Below are positions 43,528-56,649 of a stretch of 64,000 bases of DNA, piece by piece (within the stretch, counting starts at the first letter, position 1; each line of letters begins with the position of its first letter). Source of the stretch: Tethya wilhelma (taxonomy: Eukaryota > Porifera > Demospongiae > Tethyida > Tethyidae); assembly GCA_964030475.1 (NCBI GenBank), contig CAXIPT010000017.1, forward strand, positions 57,501 through 121,500, given 5' to 3'. A program made the translations under genes and the position numbers. The notes beneath the pieces were generated by a model, which saw nothing but the letters and a program-made list of their open reading frames with translations, was not told where the DNA came from and did no database searches.

Positions 43528-44523
43528 TCACCGTATGTAGAGTTCAATGAGCTCTAGTGGAAGGTTGGAGTATTGTTGGGCATTGTTAAAACACAGACGT
43601 AGCTTGATATCATCAGTTGTAGGGTTGGGTAGGACCTTTGTGAACCATGGAGGGTTGTTGAACTGACAGCACGTGCTAGTGGATGAACAGCCCTGTCCAT
43701 CCCAGAGGGCGTCGTCTGGAAAGAATTCTCCATGCCACCCAGTCCAGACTCTGGTTGTGCCACTCTCACAGAAATAGTCACCACCAACAAATGGAGGAGA
43801 ACTTTCAGTTGATTGGTCACAAGGACAAAGACTAGTCTCTAGAGTATTCGTAGCTTCTGTGACTCCAGCTGCAAAGGTCCAGATGTGTTGTCGTTGACCT
43901 TCAGGTCCATGAGTCAGACTCACACCATCAACATACTGTTCGTTAAGTGACCTTGAGTTTGTATTGTATCCATTAAATGCCAAGGTTGATCCAACTTGAT
44001 ATCCTCTGATCCTCCCACAGACTCGGCTGTACTCAGAACCTTCAACACTGAATGTAGTAGAGGAACAGCCAAAAGGACCAGAATGAGTTCGTCCACATGT
44101 CCTCTTGGAGTATGAAGTGAGTTGGAGTCCAGGAGGACAGTTGTAACTGGTATCAGTCATGTTGATGAACACCACTTGTCTCCATCCCAGACCACCATCC
44201 CCACATGTGTTTGGCGGTTCTTCTATAGCTGTTGAAATGCTCTGTTCAGTGATAGTCTCTTCAGTTGATGGCTCTAAACGTGATGTCATTTCTGTGTACT
44301 CCATCAATATTTGTCTCACTTTAGTCTCGGTTTCATTTCTCCCTCTCTCTCTTTCCTCTTCCAGAGGACACTGGTTGTTATCTTGGCTGTTCAACACAGT
44401 GATGTTGATGGCTCTTGGCCACACCTCTTCTTCTTGGCCATAACTCTCAGCAGTGTAGAGTAGAACCAGGCAGAGAGTGAAGAGAAATATCGGTGGTTTA
44501 GTTATAGACAAAACAAATTTCAT
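43528..44523 (-). CDS. Secreted 12-cysteine family protein, member 9
   Basis: Single-exon 331-residue protein. The signal peptide is MKFVLSITKPPIFLFTLCLVLL and the third-subgroup pro-segment is VWPRAINITVLNSQDNNQC. Unlike member 8, its linker (about residues 80-105: STEETITEQSISTAIEEPPNTC) and its domain start CGDGGLGW are of the member 1/3 type. This makes it a mosaic of a subgroup-3 N-terminus and a subgroup-1 C-terminal part, as expected from gene conversion or unequal exchange. Domain cysteines are complete, ending RLC and ELYIR. A TATAAAAG lies 96 bp upstream of the ATG. It is presumed secreted, with unknown function. Confidence 0.85.
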   Translation of the reverse strand: MKFVLSITKPPIFLFTLCLVLLYTAESYGQEEEVWPRAINITVLNSQDNNQCPLEEERERGRNETETKVRQILMEYTEMTSRLEPSTEETITEQSISTAIEEPPNTCGDGGLGWRQVVFINMTDTSYNCPPGLQLTSYSKRTCGRTHSGPFGCSSTTFSVEGSEYSRVCGRIRGYQVGSTLAFNGYNTNSRSLNEQYVDGVSLTHGPEGQRQHIWTFAAGVTEATNTLETSLCPCDQSTESSPPFVGGDYFCESGTTRVWTGWHGEFFPDDALWDGQGCSSTSTCCQFNNPPWFTKVLPNPTTDDIKLRLCFNNAQQYSNLPLELIELYIR

Positions 44524-44618
44524 ATTTTCTCCTTAGTTTGTAGTTGTGTGCAAAGAATTGTTGATTTCTTTAGCATCGAAATTTTGCCCTGATGCAGCTG
44601 AGAATCACAACTAGTTGT

Positions 44619-44626
44619 CTTTTATA
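44619..44626 (-). promoter_or_regulatory. TATA box of family member 9
   Basis: TATAAAAG on the minus strand, 96 bp before the ATG at 44523. Confidence 0.65.
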
Positions 44627-44797
44627 CTATTCTTCGTGCTACATCAGCATTAGAGATCTAGTGTTTCAATACCATTCATTGCTGTTACAGTACTAATAGC
44701 TCAGACATACTCTATTCTATATACTGATATGTAATAATTATGTATATAAGTATATGTTATTTAAGTAAGTACAAAGTAATTTATTACAGTATTCAAA

Positions 44798-45046
44798 TTT
44801 TCCATCTAACTGGCGGCATAATTCTAATCCCTTTTATAAACTGGTCCCCAGTTAATTTCTCTATTCTACATACTGATATGTAATATGGGGTAATTTAAGT
44901 AAGTAATTAAGTATGTAATATGTATTAAGTGTATGTTATCTAAGTAAGTACAAAGTAGTATAAATTATGCTCTAGTTACAATGGAATTCAAATATCGCCG
45001 CCAAATTGTCTGTTTATCTTGCTGCCAGTTTGCCAGGAGTACCGTG
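44798..45046. repeat. MITE-like element, CGTCAAACTGGCGGC family, copy 3
   Basis: Begins TTTTCCATCTAACTGGCGGCA and ends CGCCGCCAAATTGTCTG..GCCAGGAGTACCG, as in copies 1 and 2. Confidence 0.55.
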
Positions 45047-45382
45047 TGTTGCATCAAAATGGTGGCATATTTTCAGCTCCATTTCTGATCTACAACAAAT
45101 TTCTCTTTATCGTATTTCCTTATACATGTACTTCCAGTTCTGTTTACTGTAGTATGTACATGGAACAATACACATGTGCCCCTATGCTTGATACTTAACC
45201 TGGTACTGAACATAAAAATACTCCTGGCAAACTGCTGGAAACATAACTTAAATACCCTGGACAGTTGGCAGCAAGATTCGAATTCCATTGTAACAGTTAA
45301 TCTTGCTGCCAGTTCGAGTATTCCATTATATTCTACCTCATATACGGAATAACACACTCACACAGTCACATTGATCACTCAT

Positions 45383-45417
<35 letters not shown>

Positions 45418-45422
45418 GACAG

Positions 45423-46451
45423 TTGGTCGTCCTCACCTGGTCTTTGCTAACAGAGTAGACATCAGAAAGGTGGACCCAGCTACCGGAGAGTCCTCCATCT
45501 TGTTGGGAAACCTCTACAATGCCATTGCCATTGACTTCCACTACAGGTACATACCTCTAGGAATACCTACCATATACCTTACCGTGTAGCAGGTAAAATT
45601 TGGTGAATTTGCATTTTAGCATGATTGGTGATTTTATATTTGGCAATTTAATTCTGCACGCTGCATTGTTTATATGTGTGTGGGTATAAAACTGTTAGGC
45701 GATTTTTAATTTGGAAATTTGCAAAATAATTCGCCAATTTGCCAAATTATTCGGTAGCATGAAAGTTTCATCGAGTCTAACTTTTCACCGTTTTTCGCAG
45801 ATCACGCACGATCCATTCGTGAAAGTTATTGGCCATGAAAATTTTCTGTAACACATATACGTATATTGGTGTTGCACAGCTCATCTGCGAAAGTTAAAAT
45901 TCAAAATTTGTTTGATGAAAATATCTGCGAAAGTTAGACTCTGTGAAACTTTCCTGCTCTAGAGCAATTCTTCATTACAAGAGGTGATTGCATGTTAATT
46001 GTAATGGGTGGGGCTTAGTTAATTAACATTTTAATTGATAGGAAGCACTGTACATAACTAAGATGTTAACTGATGGGAGGGACTTAATCTATGTAGTACT
46101 ATTGTTATGCTAATTTGATTAGTCTGTGGGAGGAGCTATGTCTTTGTAGTACTTAGCTACTAATTCAATAAACTTTGTTCTGCTAATTGAGTTAATTACA
46201 CTAATTGGATGGTTAATTCAATTAATTATTGGGCATTATTGGGCATTATTAGCATTAGTTAGTTATTAAGTCTGTATTTGGTTGTACCTCTACAGTTTGG
46301 GGTACATCTACTGGACTGATCTGGTTCAAAAGGTCATCAATCGTGTTGACATGGATGGTCGCCACGTCACTACTGTAGTCGACTCTGGATTAGCCGGACC
46401 AGGTACGCATGTGACAGTCACAGGGTGGTTTCTAATTAATGCACACCTCCT

Positions 46452-46493
<42 letters not shown>

Positions 46494-46883
46494 CCTCCCT
46501 CCCCAGGAGGTCTTGCCGTTGATTGGGTGACTGATAAGCTCTACTGGACTGATGCAGAGCAATCCAGGATCGAGGTGTCTGACTTAAACGGTCAAAACAG
46601 AACCGTTCTCTTCAACACTGATCTTGGACTAGTGAGAGCCATTGTAGTGGATCCTACAACTGGGTTAGTGAAGTGAACTTGGTTCTTGTGCTTCCTCTCT
46701 TGCAAAGAAAAAAATGCATGAATCTAAACATAGCTGGACAAAGCTTTTTTGTATCAATGCTACTTTAAGCATGATTGAATAAAAAATATGTCTGACTCAA
46801 TGATAAATTTTGCATGCAAAACTTTACCTTCTAGTTAACGATTTTTTAAGTTCTGTCAATTTCTTTGGTAAAACTTGTATACG

Positions 46884-46915
<32 letters not shown>

Positions 46916-49147
46916 CACACACAGCTATCTCTTCTGGACAGACTGGGGCGACCAACCAAAGATCGAACGTTCCTCTCTCGACGGAAGAGGACGAATCACC
47001 TTACACTCCATTCACGTAGTGTGGCCCAATGCCATGACGATCGACTATGCCACACGCACCCTCTACTGGGCCGACGCCAAACTGAGGGTGATAGAGAGCT
47101 CCAGAGTGGACGGGGGGAACAGGAGACCCGTTATGACTTCAGGTGAGTGGGTCGATGGGTGTGGTCTAGTTTAGTCCAGAGGAGGTACGACATTAGTACA
47201 CCTTTGCTGAGCTGGCAAGCGGGTTCACATGATCAATTCTCCGTGTAATTAATGGACTTGCCAGCTCAGCAAAGGTGCATTTGTGTCGTACCTTCTCTGA
47301 GTTTAGTCCCTTTACTTTCTAGCTTAGATGCCAGGAACTTTTTTCATAGAAAGGAGATTGCTGAAACTTTCCGAACATTTCATTGACAAGATTCATAGTC
47401 TAGCTCACGTACTGTCCTACAATGTTATCTCTGTCTACAGGTATTCACCATCCATTTGCCATGACGATGTTTGAGAGCACGCTCTACTGGTCTGACTGGT
47501 ATGAGAAGGCCATCCTCTCCACCTCCAAACGTTTGGGTCGTTATGTCCGTAAGGTGGACAATGGACAGGCTCTAAATAGAAGGTACCCTCTTCTGGAGAG
47601 AAATGCTACAGAGGTAAGAAGTCTTTATCATTTTTAGCTACATGAACCAGCAAAATTTATACATTTCTCTTATACAGTATTTTGTTCAGTGTGAGTGATG
47701 TAATGATGATGTCATTATTTTGCCATGCAATTAAGTCTTGTATACATATGTGTACATTGTAATAATAACATCATTTAACCTCAAACCACACCTACACTTG
47801 TATCTCATAGATTGAAACCAACCTATTCTTTCCAATGGACGTCCAAGTGGTCCATGCCCTGAGGCAACCCGCCCTAGCCAACCCATGTCTAGACGACAAC
47901 GGTGGGTGTAGCTACCTCTGTCTGTTGAGTGCAGAGACAGAGGAAGGCTATTCCTGTGTGTGTCCTCCCGGGATCAGATTGGCTGAAAATGGACGTGACT
48001 GTGAAGGTAAGGGTGTACCATAGATCGGGAAATTTTTGTAGTTTAAAATTTTTTGTATGACACTGTATTTATGAAAAGAAATATTGGCAAGTTTATTTGG
48101 TATTAATATTTTATTCACAATTTCATTACCAAGCAAAAAGGTTTTAAAAGAACAAAAGCTATTTTCTTTTTAACAGTCAATCAACTCCCACAGTTTAGGT
48201 CTATAAATCTTAAACTCAAGCAGCTTCTCAACAATTTAACACACATTCATGCTGGTCAAACTACACAACACAAGATGGAACATACCATAAATCGGAAAAT
48301 TTTGCTGTTCAAAATATTTTGTACATAAAATTTCGGATATTTAATTTTTGTAAATACGGTACATACGAAAAATTTTTAACAAGTCGTCATGTTCAAAAGT
48401 TCACCTTTAAAATTTTCGCAGATTTTAACATGTGTCCTGTATATATGCCTCAAAGCTCACAAACACACATAAAAGTACAGCTAGCTAAACTCTTTGTATC
48501 TCATTCTTTCAGATCTTAAAACATTTCTTCTCTTCACTCATCGTGAGGACATTCGGAGGATATCGCTGGATGTTGATAAGCTGGTTGACGTACAACTACC
48601 CCTGGTGAATCTTAGCGGAGCTCTAGCACTGGAGTTTGATTCGAAGAGAGATAAGATTTATTGGTCGGACATTGTGAAGAATACGATCAACATTGCTAAT
48701 AGTGATGTAAGTTTATGTGCAAGTGTGTTAGTATAACATTTGTTTTATTGAGGTATATAGTTAAGTCATAATATAGAGGTAATTTTTTGCACCATAAGTC
48801 AGCCTAGGAAGGTCGTACAAAAGTAGGACTTGCACCATTGCAATCAGCTCAAAGAGATCTTTCAAATGATTTAGTTTAATCCTATGTTTGTATTTTGTCC
48901 AAATCCTTTAAAACCATGAACTATAGCCCATGGTCGAGTGCGATTTTTTCTCAAAATTGGCCATTTTCCAACTTTTCAATTAAACCGTATCATTTTAAAG
49001 ATCTCTTTGAGCTGATTACAATGGTGCAAGTCCCATTGTCACACGACCTTCCTAGGCTGAGATATTGCTGATAATAAATACCATACCAAGATTCAAAACG
49101 AATCCTTATCCATAATAGGTTAGTACTACCATACTGAACAACTTACA

Positions 49148-49205
<58 letters not shown>

Positions 49206-50470
49206 TGTGCTCAGGGAACAAACCAGTCCATCCTGATCAGCGACAACCTGGACACACCCTCTGGCCTTGCCTTCGACTGGATCACAGAGAAGCTCTACTG
49301 GACGGAGGACTCGTACACCGAACGCATCGAAGTAGCCAATCTTGATGGCTCAGACAGATCTATTCTTGTGTTTGGTGGCTTTGACAAGCTGGGTGACATA
49401 GTGGTCCATCCACTGGCTGGGTGAGCGAGTGTGTGTTACAGTCTATCTGGTTTGAAAATGCCGCCGAAAGTGAAATAATGAGATTCATGCAATACTTTTC
49501 ATATGGGACAAAATGGCTAACTTTTGACTGCTAAGGTGTATATAGGAAGCTGGAAAAGCAATCAAAAGAATGTTGAGAACGAGCGCTTTCCAATGGTGCT
49601 TGAAATTTTGAAATTGGTTGGATATTTAGAAAGTTATTTAGTTTTTTCCACCAGCATACTCAAACCAGATAGACTTTTGGTGTTGTAACTTTGTTTGAAG
49701 TTTAACCTTTTGGTTAGAGCACAGCTTTACTTACATAAAGTTTAACTAAAGCACATACAATGATGTCACTATGATGTCGTTGTTTTAACACAGCATCATG
49801 TTTTGGGCCGACTGGGGAGAGAATCCAAAAATAGAACGAGCTAATCTTGATGGAAGTGATCGTGTTGCCATAGTAACCACTGATCTTGGATATCCCAACG
49901 GCCTTGCACTGGACTATGAGTTGGACAGGTTGTACTGGTGTGACGCCAAGTTAGACCGGATTGAATATGTCAACTTTGATGGAAGGTAGGGTTGAATATT
50001 TTGCCATGATGTCATTATGATGTAATACAATATTTGTATTGCTTTCTGGTAGATGTATATTATTTGGTACAATGACATCATTATGATGTAATGCAAATAT
50101 TCATAGCAATCAATAGTTTTCTGTGTTGTCATACTACAATATTGGGTTATTTTACCATGATATCATTATGACATAATGCTAATATTTGCGCAGTGATCGT
50201 GTGGTTCTAATCAGCACCAATGTGCCCCACCCCTTCGGACTGACTCTCTATGGAGACTGGATTTACTGGACTGACTGGGCAAGCAAGTCCATTGAAGTGA
50301 CGGACAAATACACTGGTTCCAATAGGAGCAGGGTTCTTGAACTGGACAACATGTTGGCCATTGAAGCATTTCATCATAACCGCACTTTTACTGGTAAAGA
50401 GCACACACACACACACTTTTATTTTAATCCTTTTTAGTTAAGAAATTAAGAGTTTTCATTAGTTCAGTTT

Positions 50471-50536
<66 letters not shown>

Positions 50537-51796
50537 TGCTCAGGGAACAAACCAGTCCATCCTGATCAGCGACAACCTGGACACACCCTCTGGCCTTGCC
50601 TTCGACTGGATCACAGAGAAGCTCTACTGGACGGAGGACTCGTACACCGAACGCATCGAAGTAGCCAATCTTGATGGCTCAGACAGATCTATTCTTGTGT
50701 TTGGTGGCTTTGACAAGCTGGGTGACATAGTGGTCCATCCACTGGCTGGGTGAGCGAGTGTGTGTTACAGTCTATCTGGTTTGAAAATGCCGCCGAAAGT
50801 GAAATAATGAGATTCATGCAATACTTTTCATATGGGACAAAATGGCTAACTTTTGACTGCTAAGGTGTATATAGGAAGCTGGAAAAGCAATCAAAAGAAT
50901 GTTGAGAACGAGCGCTTTCCAATGGTGCTTGAAATTTTGAAATTGGTTGGATATTTAGAAAGTTATTTAGTTTTTTCCACCAGCATACTCAAACCAGATA
51001 GACTTTTGGTGTTGTAACTTTGTTTGAAGTTTAACCTTTTGGTTAGAGCACAGCTTTACTTACATAAAGTTTAACTAAAGCACATACAATGATGTCACTA
51101 TGATGTCGTTGTTTTAACACAGCATCATGTTTTGGGCCGACTGGGGAGAGAATCCAAAAATAGAACGAGCTAATCTTGATGGAAGTGATCGTGTTGCCAT
51201 AGTAACCACTGATCTTGGATATCCCAACGGCCTTGCACTGGACTATGAGTTGGACAGGTTGTACTGGTGTGACGCCAAGTTAGACCGGATTGAATATGTC
51301 AACTTTGATGGAAGGTAGGGTTGAATATTTTGCCATGATGTCATTATGATGTAATACAATATTTGTATTGCTTTCTGGTAGATGTATATTATTTGGTACA
51401 ATGACATCATTATGATGTAATGCAAATATTCATAGCAATCAATAGTTTTCTGTGTTGTCATACTACAATATTGGGTTATTTTACCATGATATCATTATGA
51501 CATAATGCTAATATTTGCGCAGTGATCGTGTGGTTCTAATCAGCACCAATGTGCCCCACCCCTTCGGACTGACTCTCTATGGAGACTGGATTTACTGGAC
51601 TGACTGGGCAAGCAAGTCCATTGAAGTGACGGACAAATACACTGGTTCCAATAGGAGCAGGGTTCTTGAACTGGACAACATGTTGGCCATTGAAGCATTT
51701 CATCATAACCGCACTTTTACTGGTAAAGAGCACACACACACACACTTTTATTTTAATCCTTTTTAGTTAAGAAATTAAGAGTTTTCATTAGTTCAG

Positions 51797-51866
<70 letters not shown>

Positions 51867-52190
51867 AGACAATCATCCTTGTCTCGTCAACAACGGTGGA
51901 TGCAGTCACCATTGTCTCAGTCGTCCTAGCACAACTACTCCAGGTCAACTAGAGGCATCTTGTTACTGTCCTACAGGTCGACTGCTGATGGAAGACGGAC
52001 TGACCTGCAATTCATGTAAGAGAATAAGAATAATACTAAATCTCATCACTGCCGTAGAGCTCCCAAATTGTGTGAATTGAGATCGTAAAATAAGACATTG
52101 TCACTCACAAAAATGTTTTTTGCATCACTAAAATTTGTAGCTCTAGCTTCACAACTAGTTTTGAAATATTGTCGAACTGCACACACTCAT

Positions 52191-52254
<64 letters not shown>

Positions 52255-53271
52255 GACATAGAGAACTACCTTCTCTTCCCTGTCAGCAACAAGCTCCACC
52301 AACTCCCTCTCATTCCTGACATGCTAGCCGACATAAAACTTCCTGTTCCCAACTTCCACGCTGCTAGCTCACTGGATGTTGATATCCTTACGGATGAGGT
52401 CTACTGGAGCAGCATCCTCGAATCAAAGATTTTCAAAGCCCCCTTAAGTGGGGGGCCAGTGACTGATGTACTGAATGTTAGCCTGTGGGCCCCCCAGGGA
52501 TTGGTAGTGGATTGGATTGGAAGGACGATGTATTGGGCTGATTCCAGAACGCAGAAGATTGAGGTTGCACGATTGGACGGGACGAATCGTAAAGTTCTCT
52601 TTTACGAAGACATCACTAATGTCACCTCATTGGCTATCGACTTTGAATCGCGGTAAGAAAGACAGTTGTTGTGTTTATATGTTTGAGTTGTAACTGTCCG
52701 TTATTGAGTTATAACTACACATGTTGAGTTATAACTACATAATTATATATGTTGAGTTATAATTAGGCATGTTTGAGTTATAACTCCTTGTTTAAGTTAT
52801 TACTCATAATTATATCATGTCTACGTTCATTTTTCTCTCTTACACCAACAATTATAATTCTCTATGACGACCACTGACCCTCCACAGCTACCTATTTTGG
52901 ACAGATGCCGGGAACTTTGATGAAGAGATTCCGGCAAGTGGAAAGATCGAGAGAGCTTCGATGGACGGCACGGAAAGACTGGCTATCGTTACTACCCAAG
53001 TGAGAGAACCCAAGTCCATTGTGGTGGACAACCCGACTGGTATTGACGCCAGGATTTACTGGACTGACATGTATTATGGGACAATTGAATCGGCCGACCT
53101 GAGAGGACAGTTGAGAAGGACCATCATCCGTGAGTATTTAGGTTCACACCATCACAGCTTCACACACTCACACAGTCACAGCTTCACATACTTACAGGCT
53201 CACATACTCACACACTCACACAGTCACAGCTTCACACACTCACACACTCACAGCCTCATACACTCACACAC

Positions 53272-53323
<52 letters not shown>

Positions 53324-54136
53324 CTACCTTCAGCCAGCGCTGGTACACCATTCGGACTAGCCATCATGGAAGATTTTGTCTACTGGACCGACTTCACAAA
53401 AAACAGTCTAAGTCGTGCCAGTAAGCTTGATGGAAGTCGGCAGAAGAGGATACTTACTAATCTTCCTTCTGTGGACATCCTGCGAGGGGTCAAGAAGGCT
53501 GATATTGAACGTATAGGTATGTTGATCAATGAGTTGATAGTGTGTACATTTTGTTGACTCTGTGATCATGACTGAGATGGTGTGCCTTGGTTCCAACATG
53601 AAACTGATAGCTCACTTGTCTCCTTATTTGTATTTCAATCTTAATAATACTGTATAGCAGGTAAATGTGGCGAAAATTAAGTTTGGAAAATATTGGCGAA
53701 TTACTTTGCAAATTGCCAAATTAAAAATTGCCAAATAGTTCACGTGCATACAAATAATGCAGGATGCATGCAGAATTAAAATTCCCAAGTTTAAAATTGC
53801 CAATCATGCTTAAAATTTAATGCCAAAATAAATTAACCCACTATACAATATCTTCACCTAGCTAGTTGATCAATACAGACACCTTGTCACGGTCTAGTCA
53901 ATATCTTGCTAATCTTATCACTAAAGTGAAACTGGTAATTATTATAGATGATTATAATCTTTCATTTTCAGATTCCTTCAACCATTACTGTGCTGGTGAT
54001 CATGGTTGTAGTGACCTCTGTCTGCCCAGCACTAATATCAACCATTTCTCTTGTGTTTGTGCTACTGGGCTCTCACCCATCAGTCAGGGGAATAAGATTT
54101 GCAGAAAGAGTAAGCTCTCTCTCTCTCTCTCTCTCT

Positions 54137-54176
<40 letters not shown>

Positions 54177-55133
54177 CACACACACACATTTGGGAAAATC
54201 CTTACCTGTGTACATCTAGGCATACAAAAAAAAAAAAAACTAGTCATATGTCAGGTTAGGAAGGTCGTATAACGATGGGACTTACACCATTGCAATCGGC
54301 TCAAAGAGATCTTTAAAATGGTGTATTTTATTTGGAAAGTTTGAAAATGGTCAATTTTGAGAAAAAATCGCACTCGACCATGGGCTATAGTTCATGGTTT
54401 TGAAGGATTTCGACAAAATACAAATATAGAATTAAACTAGATCATTTGAAAGATCTCTTTGAGGTGAACACAATGGTGCAAGTCGTACTTCTGTACGACC
54501 TTCCAAGGCTGAGATATTCTCAATGATCTGCCAAAGAATTTACTTGGGAAAATCCTTACCTGTGTACATCTAGGCATACAAAAAGAACTAACAATATTTC
54601 AGCTTAGGATGGTCTTATGACAATATTAATGGGACTTGCACCATTTCGATCGACTCAGAGAAATATTTGTCTTTAAAAAGAGAGAACCCAGTAGCTGAGC
54701 TTAGTTCATATTTTTGAAGGATATCCTCTTTCTCTCTCTCACACACACACTTTGCTAAGGACAAGCATGGTTTGTGCTATCTGTAGATGTAACATGAATC
54801 AAACTAAACACACACTCACACACACAGTTCCTCAGGTTTACATCCTTCTAGCCGCCCAAGACAGCGTCCGTCGTATATCTCTTGACACAGCTCCAGACTA
54901 CAACCCCATGGCTCTTGTGCCAGGAGGAACCCACATCTATGGTCTGGACTACTTCAGGACTGGTCTGGGAGAAGAGGGGAGGGTCTACTGGGCCGATACA
55001 CCTGGCTTTCGCGCACCTTCGACCATCTATAGTGCTTTCTTGAATGGCACAGGTATTGTATTTTGTTACTGTTGTCAACATTCATTCAGTTTCCAAATAG
55101 CTTAATGTACAATATAGTCAAAATTTTAAACTT

Positions 55134-55204
<71 letters not shown>

Positions 55205-56359
55205 AGAAAGGACTACCCAGACAAGTTTCGCTCTATGAGGGGTTTGATGTCATCCTCTGAGAGGAGAAGCGATGCTACTGCTAAACTCAAGGACATTGTC
55301 TCAGAGATACAAGCTAAGGAAGGGAGGAAGGTTGAACTCATCAAGAGAAAGATTCTTAAGGAACCCCCCATTAAACAAAAACCTTCAGGTAAAGTGCAAC
55401 GGCTTTCATCGGTTAGATGCAATATTTTGTGTAACTAACTCACAAAGTCACATTAATTGCTACACTTCATACCACATACCATAGATAAAATAAAAAATTT
55501 TACCGTTAAAACTTCTTTTGCCACTTACATAACAGTCAAAATGGCGTAAGTTATACAAGCAAAACTTGAACAGACAACCATTTCCCAGATCTAGAGTATC
55601 ATCTTTGTGGTTGTGTGTTGTTTCTCTGCAGGCTCAGCTCCAGTCCCCCCATCAGAAGGACAACCTTCATTTGCTAAAAGAGGGCGTGGTCTATTATCAT
55701 TTCCAAGAGGACGTGGGACGTCCTCTTCAAGGGGGTGTGGCTGGAACAAAGCTTCCACTTTTACCCCGCCCCCTCAAAGAGGAGGTCATCAAGAAAGAGG
55801 AAGAGGACGGGGTGGTAGAAGAGGACACACCCCTCGTGGCCGAGGTGCTCAGGGGACCTTCCAACCTCCAACTAACAATTACTACGACTTCTCCAAACCC
55901 AGCGGTGCCAGCAGATACTCCAGTCCAGGTGCTCCCTCTGGGCGCTACCAGGGACCCACCACCACCCAGCAACAGCCATACGGACAGCGTCCTTCAGCAC
56001 CAGCTAACAAACCTCCTCCCTTTCATCCTGTGAAGCCTCTCGTGTTTCCAGCACCTCCCTTCAAGAATGAAGCTCCTCCGTCTTCTCCCTTCCTACCATC
56101 TTCTCTCTCCTCTCCCCCAGCTAGCCAGGGACAATGGCCTCCCTCCACCCCACCACTGCCACAGCCAGCCACGCCTACCATGACCCCTCCATCTTACCCC
56201 CCCACCCCTCTGGCTGCCGACCCCAATGGGATGTTCCCTCGTATGGTGGCCCCACCCACTGGGACTGAGAGAGCAGCGGGATATCCTGGTGCTGGGCCAC
56301 AACAGTTTGGAGGAGGAGGGCAGGTAGCTGGGAGCGAGAGTCAGTTCCTTCAGAAGTTG

Positions 56360-56390
<31 letters not shown>

Positions 56391-56408
56391 TTTATGTGTG
56401 TGTGTGTT

Positions 56409-56506
<98 letters not shown>

Positions 56507-56588
56507 NNNNNNNNNNNNNNNNNNNNNNNNNNNNNNNNNNNNNNNNNNNNNNNNNNNNNNNNNNNNNNNNNNNNNNNNNNNNNNNNNN

Positions 56589-56649
<61 letters not shown>

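Larger units (their letters stand above)
44524..45422. other. Gene-free stretch before the LRP gene
   Basis: It holds the member 9 promoter and a CGTCAAACTGGCGGC-type repeat (44798-45046), plus a reversed piece of it at about 45205-45320. The LRP signal-peptide exon should lie in or before this stretch, but I could not identify it. Confidence 0.55.

Noticed and set aside
55727..56302. Minus-strand open frames opposite the RGG exons
   Set aside because: They are shadows of the plus-strand Pro/Gly-rich coding sequence and lack splice-consistent neighbours.
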